Program-made: the position numbers and the translations under genes
In this document: in pieces, positions 56,375-64,000 of the stretch
How positions within the stretch are numbered: the stretch's first letter is position 1
Layout: every line of letters starts with the position of its first letter
From: Pseudoalteromonas lipolytica
Lineage (GTDB): Bacteria; Pseudomonadota; Gammaproteobacteria; Enterobacterales; Alteromonadaceae
DNA length: 64,000 nt
Assembly: GCF_001306915.1 (NCBI RefSeq)
Contig: NZ_LJTC01000004.1
Coordinates: 258,608-322,607, forward strand
Reading direction: 5' to 3'
Notes under the pieces: model-generated
What the model was told of the DNA's origin: nothing
The model's input: the letters and a program-made list of their open reading frames with translations, nothing else
Database searches by the model: none

Positions 56375-56470
56375 GTCAGCCGTCAGCCGTCAGCCGTCAG
56401 CCGTCAGCCGTCAGCCGTCAGCCGTCAGCCGTCAGCCGTCAGCCGTCAGCCGTCAGCCGTCAGCCGTCAG
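56375..56470. repeat. Tandem heptamer array GTCAGCC, 13 copies plus 5 bases
   Basis: Thirteen exact copies of a 7-base unit, without a single substitution, followed by GTCAG. On the other strand the unit is GGCTGAC, which shares the core GCTGA with the array at 56871. It lies upstream of the four-helix-bundle gene and ends before its promoter. Confidence 0.97.
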
Positions 56471-56478
56471 TTTGAAAT

Positions 56479-56507
56479 TTGCATTCTGAAAAATTCGTGC
56501 CTATATA
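56479..56507 (+). promoter_or_regulatory. Candidate promoter of the four-helix-bundle gene
   Basis: TTGCAT (56479-56484), 17 bases, then TATATA (56502-56507), with AAAGGA seven bases before the ATG. It lies just inside the upstream repeat array, so the cassette would carry its own promoter. Confidence 0.45.
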
Positions 56508-56535
56508 AAGTTTTTATACTTAAAAGGATGCAAGT

Positions 56536-56883
56536 ATGAATTTTGAGAAATTAGAGGTATGGAAGCGATCAGCAAGATTAAGTGCTGAAATCTACAAAGA
56601 AACGACAGATCTAAATGATTTTGGTTTTCGCAATCAACTCACACGTTCTGGTTTATCAATACCGAGTAACATCGCAGAAGGTATGGTGAGAATCAGCAAA
56701 AAAGAACGGGTGCGTTTTTTAGATATATCAAGATCGTCCATAGCAGAAACACGAACGCAAATTTATATCGGAATTGAGATTAAATATATTGATGCTGCCA
56801 TAGGTAGAGCTTGGGTGAGTGAAACGGAAGAGCTATCAAAAATGTTGACATCTCTTATGCATAAGATCGAAGCTGATAGCTGA
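56536..56883 (+). CDS. Four-helix-bundle protein (S23/IVP family) in a repeat-flanked cassette
   Basis: The 115-residue protein has the signature of the S23 family first known from 23S rRNA intervening sequences: MNFEKLEVWKRSARLSAEIY, FGFRNQLTRSGLSIPSNIAEG and RFLDISRSSIAETRTQI. The known fold is a four-helix bundle that forms a basic ring-shaped pentamer; a relative, Avd, serves diversity-generating retroelements. No reverse transcriptase or rRNA gene is near. The last three residues and the stop codon are encoded by the first units of the downstream array. AAAGGA precedes the ATG. The function of chromosomal copies is unknown. Confidence 0.9.
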   Translation: MNFEKLEVWKRSARLSAEIYKETTDLNDFGFRNQLTRSGLSIPSNIAEGMVRISKKERVRFLDISRSSIAETRTQIYIGIEIKYIDAAIGRAWVSETEELSKMLTSLMHKIEADS

Positions 56884-56965
56884 TAGCTGATAGCTGATAG
56901 CTGATAGCTGATAGCTGATAGCTGATAGCTGATAGCTGATAGCTGATAGCTGATAGCTGATAGCT
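56871..56965. repeat. Tandem heptamer array AGCTGAT, 13 copies plus 4 bases
   Basis: Thirteen exact copies followed by AGCT, beginning inside the last codons of the four-helix-bundle gene. The unit differs from the reverse complement of the upstream unit (GGCTGAC) by two transitions only. The array ends one base before the extended -10 of trmJ. Confidence 0.97.
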
Positions 56966-56966
56966 A

Positions 56967-56975
56967 TGTTATAAT
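56967..56975 (+). promoter_or_regulatory. Extended -10 promoter of trmJ
   Basis: TGTTATAAT is an extended -10 (TGn plus a perfect TATAAT) 36 bases before trmJ. Any -35 would fall within the heptamer array, which has no good match. Confidence 0.7.
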
Positions 56976-57011
56976 CCCCGCAATTTTTGACTTTCAGTAA
57001 GTAACAACGCA

Positions 57012-57734
57012 ATGACACTTGATGATATTCGTATCGTATTAGTTAACACATCACATTCTGGTAATATTGGCTCAGCGGCACGTGCTATGAAAACGATGGG
57101 CTTATCAAATTTATATCTTGTTGATCCTGCTTGTGAAATTGACAGTCATGCGAGTGCGCTTGCAGCCGGTGCAACAGATGTTTTAGGTAAAACAGTGGTT
57201 GTTGATACACTGGCAGATGCGATTGCTGATTGTGGCTTAACAATTGGTACCAGCGCACGCTCACGTACTTTATCTTGGCCTATGGTTGAGCCGCGTGAAT
57301 GTGGTGAAAAATTAGTGGCTGAGGCTGAACAGGGTCCTGTTGCACTCGTGTTTGGTCGTGAAAATAGTGGTTTAACGAACGAAGAACTACAACAATGTAA
57401 CTACCACGTATGTATTCCTGCAAACCCTGAATACAGCTCACTAAATCTAGCAATGGCCGTGCAAACGCTGTGTTATGAAACACGTATGGCGTATTTAAAC
57501 AAACAGCCAAAAGCACAAGAAGAAGACGAAGCAACCTATCCAAATGCAAAGCAAACTGAGCTGTTCTACGAGCACTTAGAGCAAACGCTAAACGACACAG
57601 GTTTTATCATCAAGCAACACCCTGGCATGGTGATGACTAAACTACGTCGCTTATTTAACCGCGCACGTCCAGAAGAAGCTGAGATGAACATTTTACGCGG
57701 TATTCTTACCTCTATTAATAAGTCTATTAAATAA
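57012..57734 (+). CDS. trmJ: tRNA (cytidine/uridine-32-2'-O)-methyltransferase TrmJ
   Basis: The 240-residue SPOUT enzyme has [25 protein letters not shown] at the start and the knot motifs [15 protein letters not shown] and [17 protein letters not shown]. It methylates the ribose of position 32 in several tRNAs using SAM. The ATG has only a weak TAAG upstream. It precedes iscR, as in other gammaproteobacteria, but is separated by a control region with IscR-like sites. Confidence 0.96.
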   Translation: MTLDDIRIVLVNTSHSGNIGSAARAMKTMGLSNLYLVDPACEIDSHASALAAGATDVLGKTVVVDTLADAIADCGLTIGTSARSRTLSWPMVEPRECGEKLVAEAEQGPVALVFGRENSGLTNEELQQCNYHVCIPANPEYSSLNLAMAVQTLCYETRMAYLNKQPKAQEEDEATYPNAKQTELFYEHLEQTLNDTGFIIKQHPGMVMTKLRRLFNRARPEEAEMNILRGILTSINKSIK

Positions 57735-57752
57735 TCACAGGTTATAAGTATA

Positions 57753-57777
57753 ATACTTGACTAAATTACTCAGGTAA
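57753..57777 (+). promoter_or_regulatory. IscR type 1-like site 1
   Basis: ATACTTGACTAAATTACTCAGG and the following TAA match the 25-base type 1 consensus (ATASYYGACTRWWWYAGTCRRSTAT, from memory) at 23 positions. Confidence 0.7.
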
Positions 57778-57791
57778 TTACAATGTACCCA

Positions 57792-57816
57792 GTACTTGAC
57801 TGTTTTTGTCAAGTAT
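57792..57816 (+). promoter_or_regulatory. IscR type 1-like site 2
   Basis: GTACTTGACTGTTTTTGTCAAGTAT matches the consensus at about 23 of 25 positions and is the most symmetrical of the three (ATACTTGAC reverse-complements GTCAAGTAT). Confidence 0.7.
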
Positions 57817-57858
57817 TCGGTTTTATCAATGGCAAGTATCAATTTTTATCAAGTGATA

Positions 57859-57890
57859 ATACTTGACTATTTTGGTCTGGTAATTAAAAT
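57859..57890 (+). promoter_or_regulatory. iscR promoter with overlapping IscR type 1-like site 3
   Basis: ATACTTGACTATTTTGGTCT onward (57859-57883) matches about 22 of 25 consensus positions. Inside it TTGACT (57863-57868) is a good -35, with TAAAAT (57885-57890) 16 bases downstream as the -10. IscR bound here would block RNA polymerase, the classical autorepression by holo-IscR. Confidence 0.75.
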
Positions 57891-57926
57891 TTGCACACCT
57901 TAGCGTGCAGTAACATCGGGGGCTCC

Positions 57927-58418
57927 ATGAAGTTAACATCAAAAGGCAGATACGCAGTAACCGCCATGTTGGATGTTGCACTACATACAAATGTGGGTGC
58001 AGTGCCTCTTGCCGATATTTCTGAACGCCAAGAGATTTCGTTATCTTACCTTGAACAACTATTCGCCCGTTTACGTAAAAACGGCCTTGTGACCTCTGTG
58101 CGTGGCCCAGGTGGCGGATATTTACTAGGTCGAGAAGCGAACGAAATTTCTGTCGGCGATGTGATTAACGCCGTTGATGAGTCTGTTGATGCAACACGTT
58201 GCCACAATGCAACGGGTGGCTGCCAAAGCGGCATGCGTTGTTTGACTCATACCTTATGGTCGGACTTAAGCGCACGTATCGAAGAGTTTTTAAATAGTAT
58301 TACCCTTGCTGAATTGGTGGAAAAGTCAGATGTGAAAGAAGTCGCATCGCGCCAAGATAACAGCATCAACAATGCAATTAAGCAACTGGAAAACATTCAA
58401 GTAAGCTGTCAACTGTAG
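57927..58418 (+). CDS. iscR: Iron-sulfur cluster regulator IscR
   Basis: The 163-residue Rrf2-family regulator begins [19 protein letters not shown], which fixes the start. The winged helix includes [23 protein letters not shown]. The three cluster cysteines and the histidine lie in [18 protein letters not shown]. With its [2Fe-2S] cluster IscR represses the isc operon; without it, it controls other genes. It is followed by iscS with 22 bases between. Confidence 0.97.
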   Translation: MKLTSKGRYAVTAMLDVALHTNVGAVPLADISERQEISLSYLEQLFARLRKNGLVTSVRGPGGGYLLGREANEISVGDVINAVDESVDATRCHNATGGCQSGMRCLTHTLWSDLSARIEEFLNSITLAELVEKSDVKEVASRQDNSINNAIKQLENIQVSCQL

Positions 58419-58440
58419 CTTGACGAAAGCGGAGAGAGAA

Positions 58441-59658
58441 ATGAAGTTACCGATTTATTTAGATTACGCAGCAACCACGCCTGTTGATGAACGTGTGGCA
58501 AAAGAAATGATGCAATGCCTGACTATGGACGGTAATTTTGGTAACCCTGCATCACGCTCACACCGTTTTGGTTGGCAAGCAGAAGAAGCCGTTGATCAAG
58601 CACGTACAGACATTGCTGATCTGATCAACGCTGACCCACGTGAAATTGTTTTCACTTCAGGTGCTACAGAATCAAACAACCTAGCAATTAAAGGCGCTGC
58701 GCAGTTCTATAAAAAGAAAGGCAAGCACGTTATCACGGTTAAAACAGAGCACAAAGCAGTGCTTGATACGTGTCGTGAACTAGAGCGTCAAGGTTTCGAA
58801 GTAACCTATATGGACGTTGAAGAAAACGGTTTACTTGACCTTAAAAAGCTTGAAGCTGCAATGCGTGACGACACAGTACTTGTGAGCGTAATGCACGTAA
58901 ATAACGAGCTAGGTGTTATCCAAGATATCGCGACAATCGGCGAAATGTGCCGTGAGCGCAAAATTATGTTCCACGTAGATGCTGCACAAAGCGCAGGTAA
59001 AGTACTTATCGACGTGCAACAGTTAAAAGTAGATTTCATGTCGTTTTCTGGCCACAAAGTATATGGCCCGAAAGGTGTCGGCGCACTTTATGTTCGTCGT
59101 AAGCCACGTGCACGTTTAGAAGCGCAAATGCACGGTGGTGGTCATGAGCGTGGTATGCGTTCAGGCACACTAGCTACTCACCAATTAGTTGGTATGGGTG
59201 CGGCATTTAGAATCGCTAAAGAAGATTTCGAAAAAGACCATGCACACATCAGCGCACTTCGTAAGCGCCTGATCGATGGCATCATGGCTGATATGGACGA
59301 AGTTTACTTCAATGGTGAACCAAGTCACTCAGTTCCAGGTATTGTAAATATCAGCTTCAACTTTGTTGAAGGTGAGTCGTTATTAATGGCTGTTAAAGAC
59401 ATTGCTGTTTCATCAGGTTCTGCCTGTACCTCAGCAAGCTTAGAGCCTTCTTATGTACTACGTGCATTAGGCCGTAATGACGAGTTGGCACACAGCTCAA
59501 TTCGTTTCAGCATTGGCCGCTTTACGACTGAAGAAGAGATTGATTACACCGTTGAACTAATCAAAAACTCGATCGGCCGTTTACGTGAGATGTCTCCTCT
59601 ATGGGAAATGCATCAAGAAGGTATTGATTTAGATTCAGTTGAGTGGGCGCATCACTAA
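58441..59658 (+). CDS. iscS: Cysteine desulfurase IscS
   Basis: The 405-residue PLP enzyme starts [19 protein letters not shown] (GGAG upstream). The PLP lysine is in [11 protein letters not shown] and the mobile catalytic cysteine in [17 protein letters not shown]. It takes sulfur from cysteine and passes it as persulfide to IscU and to tRNA-thiolation proteins. The C-terminus WAHH is the IscU-binding end. It lies 40 bases before iscU. Confidence 0.98.
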   Translation: MKLPIYLDYAATTPVDERVAKEMMQCLTMDGNFGNPASRSHRFGWQAEEAVDQARTDIADLINADPREIVFTSGATESNNLAIKGAAQFYKKKGKHVITVKTEHKAVLDTCRELERQGFEVTYMDVEENGLLDLKKLEAAMRDDTVLVSVMHVNNELGVIQDIATIGEMCRERKIMFHVDAAQSAGKVLIDVQQLKVDFMSFSGHKVYGPKGVGALYVRRKPRARLEAQMHGGGHERGMRSGTLATHQLVGMGAAFRIAKEDFEKDHAHISALRKRLIDGIMADMDEVYFNGEPSHSVPGIVNISFNFVEGESLLMAVKDIAVSSGSACTSASLEPSYVLRALGRNDELAHSSIRFSIGRFTTEEEIDYTVELIKNSIGRLREMSPLWEMHQEGIDLDSVEWAHH

Positions 59659-59698
59659 TCAGTGATCGCCGCCGCTAGCAGGTAGTGAGGATAGTATT

Positions 59699-60082
59699 AT
59701 GGCTTATAGTGATAAAGTAATCGATCATGTTGAAAATCCACGCAACGTGGGTGCTTTAGACAAAAATGATCCGTCAGTTGCAACAGGTATGGTGGGTGCA
59801 CCAGCATGTGGTGACGTAATGAAATTGCAAATCAAAGTATCACCAGAAGGTGTAATTGAAGATGCAAAATTCAAAACATATGGTTGTGGTAGCGCAATTG
59901 CTTCTTCTTCACTTGTAACTGAGTGGGTAAAAGGCAAAACATTAGATGAAGCTGCAACAATCAAAAACACTGATATCAGTGCTGAGCTTGAATTACCGCC
60001 AGTGAAAATTCACTGTTCAATTTTAGCAGAAGACGCGATTCAAGCAGCAATTGCTGACTACAAAAGCAAACAAGCGAAGTAA
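59699..60082 (+). CDS. iscU: Iron-sulfur cluster scaffold IscU
   Basis: The 127-residue protein has the three scaffold cysteines in [16 protein letters not shown] and KIHCSILA, the conserved Asp beside the first, and the LPPVK motif recognised by HscA. It assembles [2Fe-2S] clusters with sulfur from IscS. It lies 11 bases before iscA. Confidence 0.98.
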   Translation: MAYSDKVIDHVENPRNVGALDKNDPSVATGMVGAPACGDVMKLQIKVSPEGVIEDAKFKTYGCGSAIASSSLVTEWVKGKTLDEAATIKNTDISAELELPPVKIHCSILAEDAIQAAIADYKSKQAK

Positions 60083-60093
60083 GAGATAAATTC

Positions 60094-60417
60094 ATGGCAG
60101 TGACATTGACAGATGCGGCAGCAAACCGCGTAGAATCATTTTTAGCAAATCGCGGCAAAGGCATTGGCCTACGCGTTGGCATTAAAACGACGGGCTGTTC
60201 AGGTCTTGCTTATGTTCTTGAATTTGTTGATGAGTTAGCAGACGGCGACGAAATTTTTGAAAGCCGTGGTGTGAAAGTGATCGTTGATGCCAAAAGCTTA
60301 GTCTATATTGATGGTACTGAGCTTGATTACACCAAAGAAGGTTTGAACGAAGGGTTTAAGTTTAACAACCCGAACCAAGCCGATGAGTGTGGTTGCGGCG
60401 AAAGCTTCACCGTTTAA
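60094..60417 (+). CDS. iscA: Iron-sulfur carrier protein IscA
   Basis: The 107-residue A-type carrier has its three cysteines in TTGCSGLAY and in the C-terminal CGCGESF. It carries clusters from IscU to [4Fe-4S] targets. A hairpin follows before hscB, which may lower expression of the chaperone part of the operon. Confidence 0.97.
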   Translation: MAVTLTDAAANRVESFLANRGKGIGLRVGIKTTGCSGLAYVLEFVDELADGDEIFESRGVKVIVDAKSLVYIDGTELDYTKEGLNEGFKFNNPNQADECGCGESFTV

Positions 60418-60440
60418 GCTTATAAAACTTTCTTTGCTTG

Positions 60441-60470
60441 AAGCCCTGCCTATGTAGGGCTTTGTTCTTT
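60441..60470 (+). terminator. Weak intra-operon hairpin between iscA and hscB
   Basis: AAGCCCT, an 8-base loop and AGGGCTT are followed by an interrupted T-run (TGTTCTTT). It looks like an attenuator or partial terminator rather than an operon end, since hscB follows closely. Confidence 0.5.
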
Positions 60471-60495
60471 CCTGTTTACCGAGTTGGATTATGTA

Positions 60496-61023
60496 ATGCG
60501 TTACTTTGAGTTATTTGCAATTCCAGTAGATTACAACATTGATTTAGCGACTATTAATAAACACTACCTTGAGCTGCAACGCGCAGTTCACCCTGATCGC
60601 CACGCAAGCTCTAGCAGCCGTGACAAATTACTTGCTGTGCAAAATGCAGCAGAAATCAATGATGCATTACAAACTTTAAAACACCCGGTAAAACGTGCTG
60701 AGTACATGCTAAGCGAGCTTGGTGTTGATATTCGCGCCGAGCAACAAACATTACAAGACCCGCTATTCTTAATGCAGCAAATGGAGCTGCGTGAAGAATT
60801 AGAAGAACTTGAAAATGCCGCAGATCCTGATGCAGCAATTGCCCAGTTTGAAGCGCAAATTAAACAACTCGATAAGCAATACAGCAGCGAATTAGCCGCT
60901 CAGCTAGCAAGTAATGATGAGCAACAATGGCAAGCTGCCGCTGACAATATTCGTAAATTGAAGTTTGTTTATAAGTTACGCGATGAACTAGAGCGTATTG
61001 AAGACAGTTTATTTGATGATTAA
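60496..61023 (+). CDS. hscB: Iron-sulfur co-chaperone HscB
   Basis: The 175-residue J-protein starts MRYFELFAIPVDYNIDL; the J domain includes the catalytic HPDRH (about residues 32-36), and the C-terminal three-helix domain binds IscU. It stimulates the HscA ATPase to release clusters from IscU. The ATG was chosen over an upstream TTG. It lies 47 bases before hscA. Confidence 0.96.
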   Translation: MRYFELFAIPVDYNIDLATINKHYLELQRAVHPDRHASSSSRDKLLAVQNAAEINDALQTLKHPVKRAEYMLSELGVDIRAEQQTLQDPLFLMQQMELREELEELENAADPDAAIAQFEAQIKQLDKQYSSELAAQLASNDEQQWQAAADNIRKLKFVYKLRDELERIEDSLFDD

Positions 61024-61070
61024 TCGTTAGTTGTTACACAACAGCTATTTAAGAGTTTAAAAAGAGCATT

Positions 61071-62933
61071 ATGGCATTATTGCAAATTGCTGAGCCGGGG
61101 CAGAGCGCGGCACCACATGAGCACAAATTAGCAGTCGGTATTGACCTTGGTACAACTAACTCGTTAGTTGCAACAGTGCAAAGCGGCGAAGCGCGCACAC
61201 TGACTGATTTAGCAGGCAATGCGATGCTACCATCGGTTGTTCAATACCAAGCAGATAGCATTGTGGTTGGTGAGCGAGCGGCTGCAGCCGCTACTCAAGA
61301 CCCTGCAAACACATTAATCTCGGTTAAGCGTTTTTTAGGTAAAACTCAGGCTGAAATCGAAAAAAGCTATGGTCAACTACCGTACGAATTTTGTGAGCAT
61401 GATGGCTCATTAGCAATCAGCACAGTTGCAGGTGCAATTAGCCCTGTTACTGCATCGAGTGAAATTTTAAAAGCATTAAAACTGCGCGCAGAAGACAGCT
61501 TTGCAGGTCAAGACATCTTAGGCGCGGTTATTACAGTGCCAGCTTATTTTGATGATGCTCAGCGTCAAAGCACTAAAGATGCCGCCGAGCTTGCTGGTAT
61601 TAAGGTATTACGTTTATTAAACGAGCCAACGGCTGCGGCTGTTGCTTATGGCCTTGATTCAGGCCAAGAAGGCATTATCGCCGTATACGATTTAGGTGGC
61701 GGTACCTTCGATATTTCTATTTTACGTTTACACCAAGGTGTATTCGAAGTGCTTGCGACTGGCGGTGACTCAAGCCTTGGTGGTGACGATTTTGACTCGC
61801 TATTAGTTGAATACTTTAAAAAACAAACGGGTGTGAGCGAGCTTTCTGCATCGGTATTGCGTTTATTCATCAATAAAGCAAAAGCGTGCAAAGAAGCACT
61901 AAGCCAATACCAAACTGTGAATGTAGGTTTAGAGTTTGACGGGCAAAGCCACAAAGTTGAAGTAACCCGCGAAACGTTTGATGAGCTTGCTCTTAGCCTT
62001 GTGAAGAAAACGCTACGTTCTTGCCGTCGTGCGGTTAAAGATGCGGGTATCGAGAACGAAGAAGTACTACAAGTTGTAATGGTTGGCGGCTCGACTCGTA
62101 TGCCAATTGTACGCTCTCAAGTTGCTGCATTTTTTGATAAAGAGCCACTGACTTCTATCGACCCAGATCGCGTAGTTGCACTCGGTGCAGCACTGCAAGC
62201 AGATGTATTGGTTGGCAATAAGCCAGATTCAGACATGTTGCTATTAGACGTATTGCCACTGTCGCTAGGTCTTGAAACCATGGGTGGCTTGGTTGAAAAA
62301 ATTATTCCACGTAACACCACGATCCCTGTTGCACGTGCACAAGAGTTTACTACTTTCAAAGATGGTCAAACTGCTATGTCACTGCATGTATTACAAGGTG
62401 AGCGTGAGCTAGTTGACGATTGTCGTTCATTGGCTAAGTTCAGCTTAAAAGGTATTCCGGCCATGGCAGCCGGTGCTGCGCATATTCGCGTAACCTTTAA
62501 AGTAGATGCTGATGGCCTATTAAGTGTATCGGCAATGGAAAAATCAACGGGTGTGCAAGCTGAAATTCAGGTCAAACCATCGTTTGGTTTATCGGACGAC
62601 CAAGTTGCAAACATGCTTAAAGAGTCAATGACTAACGCTAAAGACGACATGCAAGCGCGTATGCTTAAAGAGCAGCAAGTTGAAGCGTTACGTGTTGTTG
62701 AAGCACTTGAAGCATCACTGGCAACCGACAGTGCATTACTTGACGAACAAGAATTAGGTGCGTTAAAAGCAGAAATTGCTAAACTTGTTGCCGTACGCGA
62801 AAGTGCAACAACACCTGCAGAAATTAAAGCAGCGATTGAAGCTGTAGACAATGCAAGTAGCGAATTTGCTGCTCGCAGAATGGATGCATCAATCAAAAAA
62901 GCGCTGCAAGGGCAGTCAGTAGACGAAGTTTAA
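61071..62933 (+). CDS. hscA: Hsp70-type chaperone HscA
   Basis: The 620-residue Hsp70 has the nucleotide-binding motifs [28 protein letters not shown] and [11 protein letters not shown], a peptide-binding domain for the LPPVK loop of IscU, and a short C-terminal lid. It lacks the long DnaK tail. It uses ATP to move clusters from IscU to acceptors, with HscB. It is 11 bases before fdx. Confidence 0.97.
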   Translation: MALLQIAEPGQSAAPHEHKLAVGIDLGTTNSLVATVQSGEARTLTDLAGNAMLPSVVQYQADSIVVGERAAAAATQDPANTLISVKRFLGKTQAEIEKSYGQLPYEFCEHDGSLAISTVAGAISPVTASSEILKALKLRAEDSFAGQDILGAVITVPAYFDDAQRQSTKDAAELAGIKVLRLLNEPTAAAVAYGLDSGQEGIIAVYDLGGGTFDISILRLHQGVFEVLATGGDSSLGGDDFDSLLVEYFKKQTGVSELSASVLRLFINKAKACKEALSQYQTVNVGLEFDGQSHKVEVTRETFDELALSLVKKTLRSCRRAVKDAGIENEEVLQVVMVGGSTRMPIVRSQVAAFFDKEPLTSIDPDRVVALGAALQADVLVGNKPDSDMLLLDVLPLSLGLETMGGLVEKIIPRNTTIPVARAQEFTTFKDGQTAMSLHVLQGERELVDDCRSLAKFSLKGIPAMAAGAAHIRVTFKVDADGLLSVSAMEKSTGVQAEIQVKPSFGLSDDQVANMLKESMTNAKDDMQARMLKEQQVEALRVVEALEASLATDSALLDEQELGALKAEIAKLVAVRESATTPAEIKAAIEAVDNASSEFAARRMDASIKKALQGQSVDEV

Positions 62934-62944
62934 CGAGGTAAGGT

Positions 62945-63283
62945 ATGCCACAAATTATTTTTCTTCCACACGAAGAGTTATGCCCAGAAGGCGCTGCTAT
63001 TGAAGCTCCTACAGGTGAAACTGTATTAGATGTTGCACTAAAAAATGGTATTAGCATTCCACATGCTTGTGAAAAATCATGTGCATGTACAACATGCCAC
63101 TTAATCATTCGTGAAGGCTTTGACTCTTTAGATGAGAGCGATGAGCTTGAAGACGATATGCTAGATAAAGCATGGGGTCTTGAGCCTGAGTCACGCCTTG
63201 GTTGCCAAGCGGTGATCAAAGATGAAGATTTAGTGGTTGAAATTCCAAAGTATAATCTCAATATCGTTAATGAAGAGCATTAA
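62945..63283 (+). CDS. fdx: Isc-type [2Fe-2S] ferredoxin
   Basis: The 112-residue adrenodoxin-type ferredoxin has its four cluster cysteines in ACEKSCACTTCHL and RLGCQAVI. It supplies electrons for cluster assembly on IscU. An AGGTAAGGT site precedes the ATG. It ends the operon; an iscX gene, which often follows, is absent, and a strong terminator comes next. Confidence 0.97.
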   Translation: MPQIIFLPHEELCPEGAAIEAPTGETVLDVALKNGISIPHACEKSCACTTCHLIIREGFDSLDESDELEDDMLDKAWGLEPESRLGCQAVIKDEDLVVEIPKYNLNIVNEEH

Positions 63284-63305
63284 TTTTTAACGGCTTTGAT
63301 TTCGT

Positions 63306-63349
63306 AAAAACCGCTGTAGTTGCTTGGTCTCTACAGCGGTTTTTTGTTT
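63306..63349 (+). terminator. Terminator of the isc operon
   Basis: AAAAACCGCTGTAG and CTACAGCGGTTTTT form a 14-pair stem around an 11-base loop, followed by TGTTTT. Confidence 0.9.
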
Positions 63350-63353
63350 TTAG

Positions 63354-63367
63354 AGCTGATAGCTGAT
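63354..63367. repeat. Two isolated AGCTGAT units
   Basis: Two exact tandem copies of the heptamer found 13 times at 56871 lie between the isc terminator and the Shine-Dalgarno of the dehydrogenase gene. Confidence 0.85.
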
Positions 63368-63379
63368 TTTGGAGGTTCT

Positions 63380-64000
63380 ATGTCTGATTTGGTTTTTTCT
63401 GATTCGTTTATCGACGGTGACTTTTACTCTACGAGCCAGCGTTTTAGTGTAGATAACCCCGCAACCGCAGAGGTGATTACTCAGGTCTCTGATATTGATG
63501 AAGCTGGGGTTGAGCAGGCTTTAAAAAGTGCTGACGAGGCATTTAGTAAGCTAAAGCAAACAACTGCAACCGAACGTAGTGAAACGCTGCGCCGTTGGTA
63601 TGAGTTGGTTATTGAGCACAAGCAACAGCTTGCTGAGTTAATGACTAAAGAGCAGGGTAAGCCTTTAAAAGAAGCCTTGGGCGAAGTGGAATACGGTGCA
63701 GGCTTTATTAAATGGTTTAGTGAAGAGGCAAAGCGTAGTTACGGCGACACAATTCCTGCTACTGATAGCAAACATCGTTTAACAACGATCAAGCAGCCCA
63801 TTGGTGTGGTGGCTGGTATTACCCCTTGGAATTTCCCGATTGCCATGATCACCCGTAAAGTGGCACCAGCTTATGCCGCGGGTTGTAGTTTTGTAATTAA
63901 ACCTTCGGAACATACGCCATTATGCGCTATTGCCTTAGCCTACCTTGCTGATAAAGCAGGGTTTGTAAAAGGTGCGCTGAACGTAGTGGTCTCTGAAAAC
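63380..64000 (+). CDS. gabD: NAD(P)-dependent succinate-semialdehyde dehydrogenase, 5' part
   Basis: The gene starts at an ATG after GGAGG and runs off the window end; 207 residues are visible. They show the N-terminal aldehyde dehydrogenase fold: FIDGDFYST, the MTKEQGKPLKEALGEVEYGAGFIKW-type segment and GITPWNFPIAMITRKVAPAYAAG, followed by VIKPSEHTPL with the cofactor-binding Lys. The motif set matches GabD, which oxidises succinate semialdehyde to succinate in GABA breakdown. Catalytic Glu and Cys lie beyond the window, so related aldehydes remain possible. Confidence 0.88.
   Translation, partial: MSDLVFSDSFIDGDFYSTSQRFSVDNPATAEVITQVSDIDEAGVEQALKSADEAFSKLKQTTATERSETLRRWYELVIEHKQQLAELMTKEQGKPLKEALGEVEYGAGFIKWFSEEAKRSYGDTIPATDSKHRLTTIKQPIGVVAGITPWNFPIAMITRKVAPAYAAGCSFVIKPSEHTPLCAIALAYLADKAGFVKGALNVVVSEN

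Noticed and set aside
56536-56883. Diversity-generating retroelement accessory gene (Avd)
   Set aside because: The fold is related, but no reverse transcriptase, template repeat or variable repeat is seen in the window, and the sequence fits ordinary S23-family proteins.
56375-56965. CRISPR array
   Set aside because: The repeat unit is 7 bases with no spacers and no cas genes; it is simple tandem repetition around one gene.
56836-57018. Minus-strand reading frame of repeated Ile-Ser-Tyr-Gln-Leu-Ser-Ala units
   Set aside because: It arises from translating the heptamer array in reverse, with no start signal or independent support.

Overview
The window looks like chromosomal DNA of a marine gammaproteobacterium of the Alteromonadales, most likely Pseudoalteromonas or a close relative. 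This rests on moderately AT-rich codon use, long Shewanella/Vibrio-type PstC and PstA proteins, the conserved blocks queA-tgt-yajC-secDF, suhB/trmJ-iscR-iscSUA-hscBA-fdx and ppk1-ppx, and many GGDEF/EAL proteins. No rRNA, tRNA, prophage, insertion sequence or CRISPR array was seen. The assignment to a genus is inference.

Layout. Positions 1-5.2 kb hold parts of a probable non-phosphorylating sugar-acid pathway: a class II aldolase and an enolase-superfamily dehydratase on the plus strand, then an SDR and a COG3618 hydrolase on the minus strand behind slyD. Two lipoprotein genes separate the pairs. Positions 5.2-12.4 kb carry housekeeping and envelope genes: slyD, mltD, an MBL-fold hydrolase, zapA with its coiled-coil partner, rlmJ, a YbaY/META lipoprotein, a PhnA-like protein and a periplasmic solute-binding-like protein. 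At 12.5-21.4 kb come an EAL/HDOD protein, a PqiA-like protein and a CusCBA-type copper/silver efflux operon preceded by a His/Met/Cys-rich small protein.

Positions 21.4-33.7 kb form a phosphate block: ppx and ppk1, a GcvR-like ACT protein, pstC-pstA-pstB-phoU, then a PhoU-like protein and a Pit transporter. Candidate PhoB boxes with the expected 11-base repeat and 10-base spacing to a -10 lie before ppk1 and pstC, and a third lies before a c-di-GMP gene at 52.7 kb. OxyR follows, then an ECF sigma / membrane anti-sigma / secreted coiled-coil cluster, a large REC-REC-PAS-GGDEF-EAL protein, and the queA-tgt-yajC-secD-secF block to 45.5 kb.

Positions 45.5-52 kb form a polyol locus: a mannitol-type dehydrogenase, an NCS1-family permease, an OprB porin and a SorC-type regulator. 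A lipoprotein, an EAL-CBS-GGDEF protein and a second solute-binding-like protein follow, then suhB.

The most unusual structure is in the suhB-trmJ gap (56.37-56.97 kb). A small four-helix-bundle (S23/IVP family) gene is bracketed by two arrays of 7-base units, 13 full copies each. The upstream unit GTCAGCC and the downstream unit AGCTGAT are near reverse complements (core GCTGA), so the cassette has inverted flanks. It carries its own candidate promoter, its stop codon lies inside the downstream array, and it ends at the extended -10 promoter of trmJ. Two further AGCTGAT units occur alone before the gene that starts at 63,380. The window closes with the complete Isc iron-sulfur operon, whose iscR promoter has three IscR type 1-like sites, and the start of a succinate-semialdehyde dehydrogenase gene.
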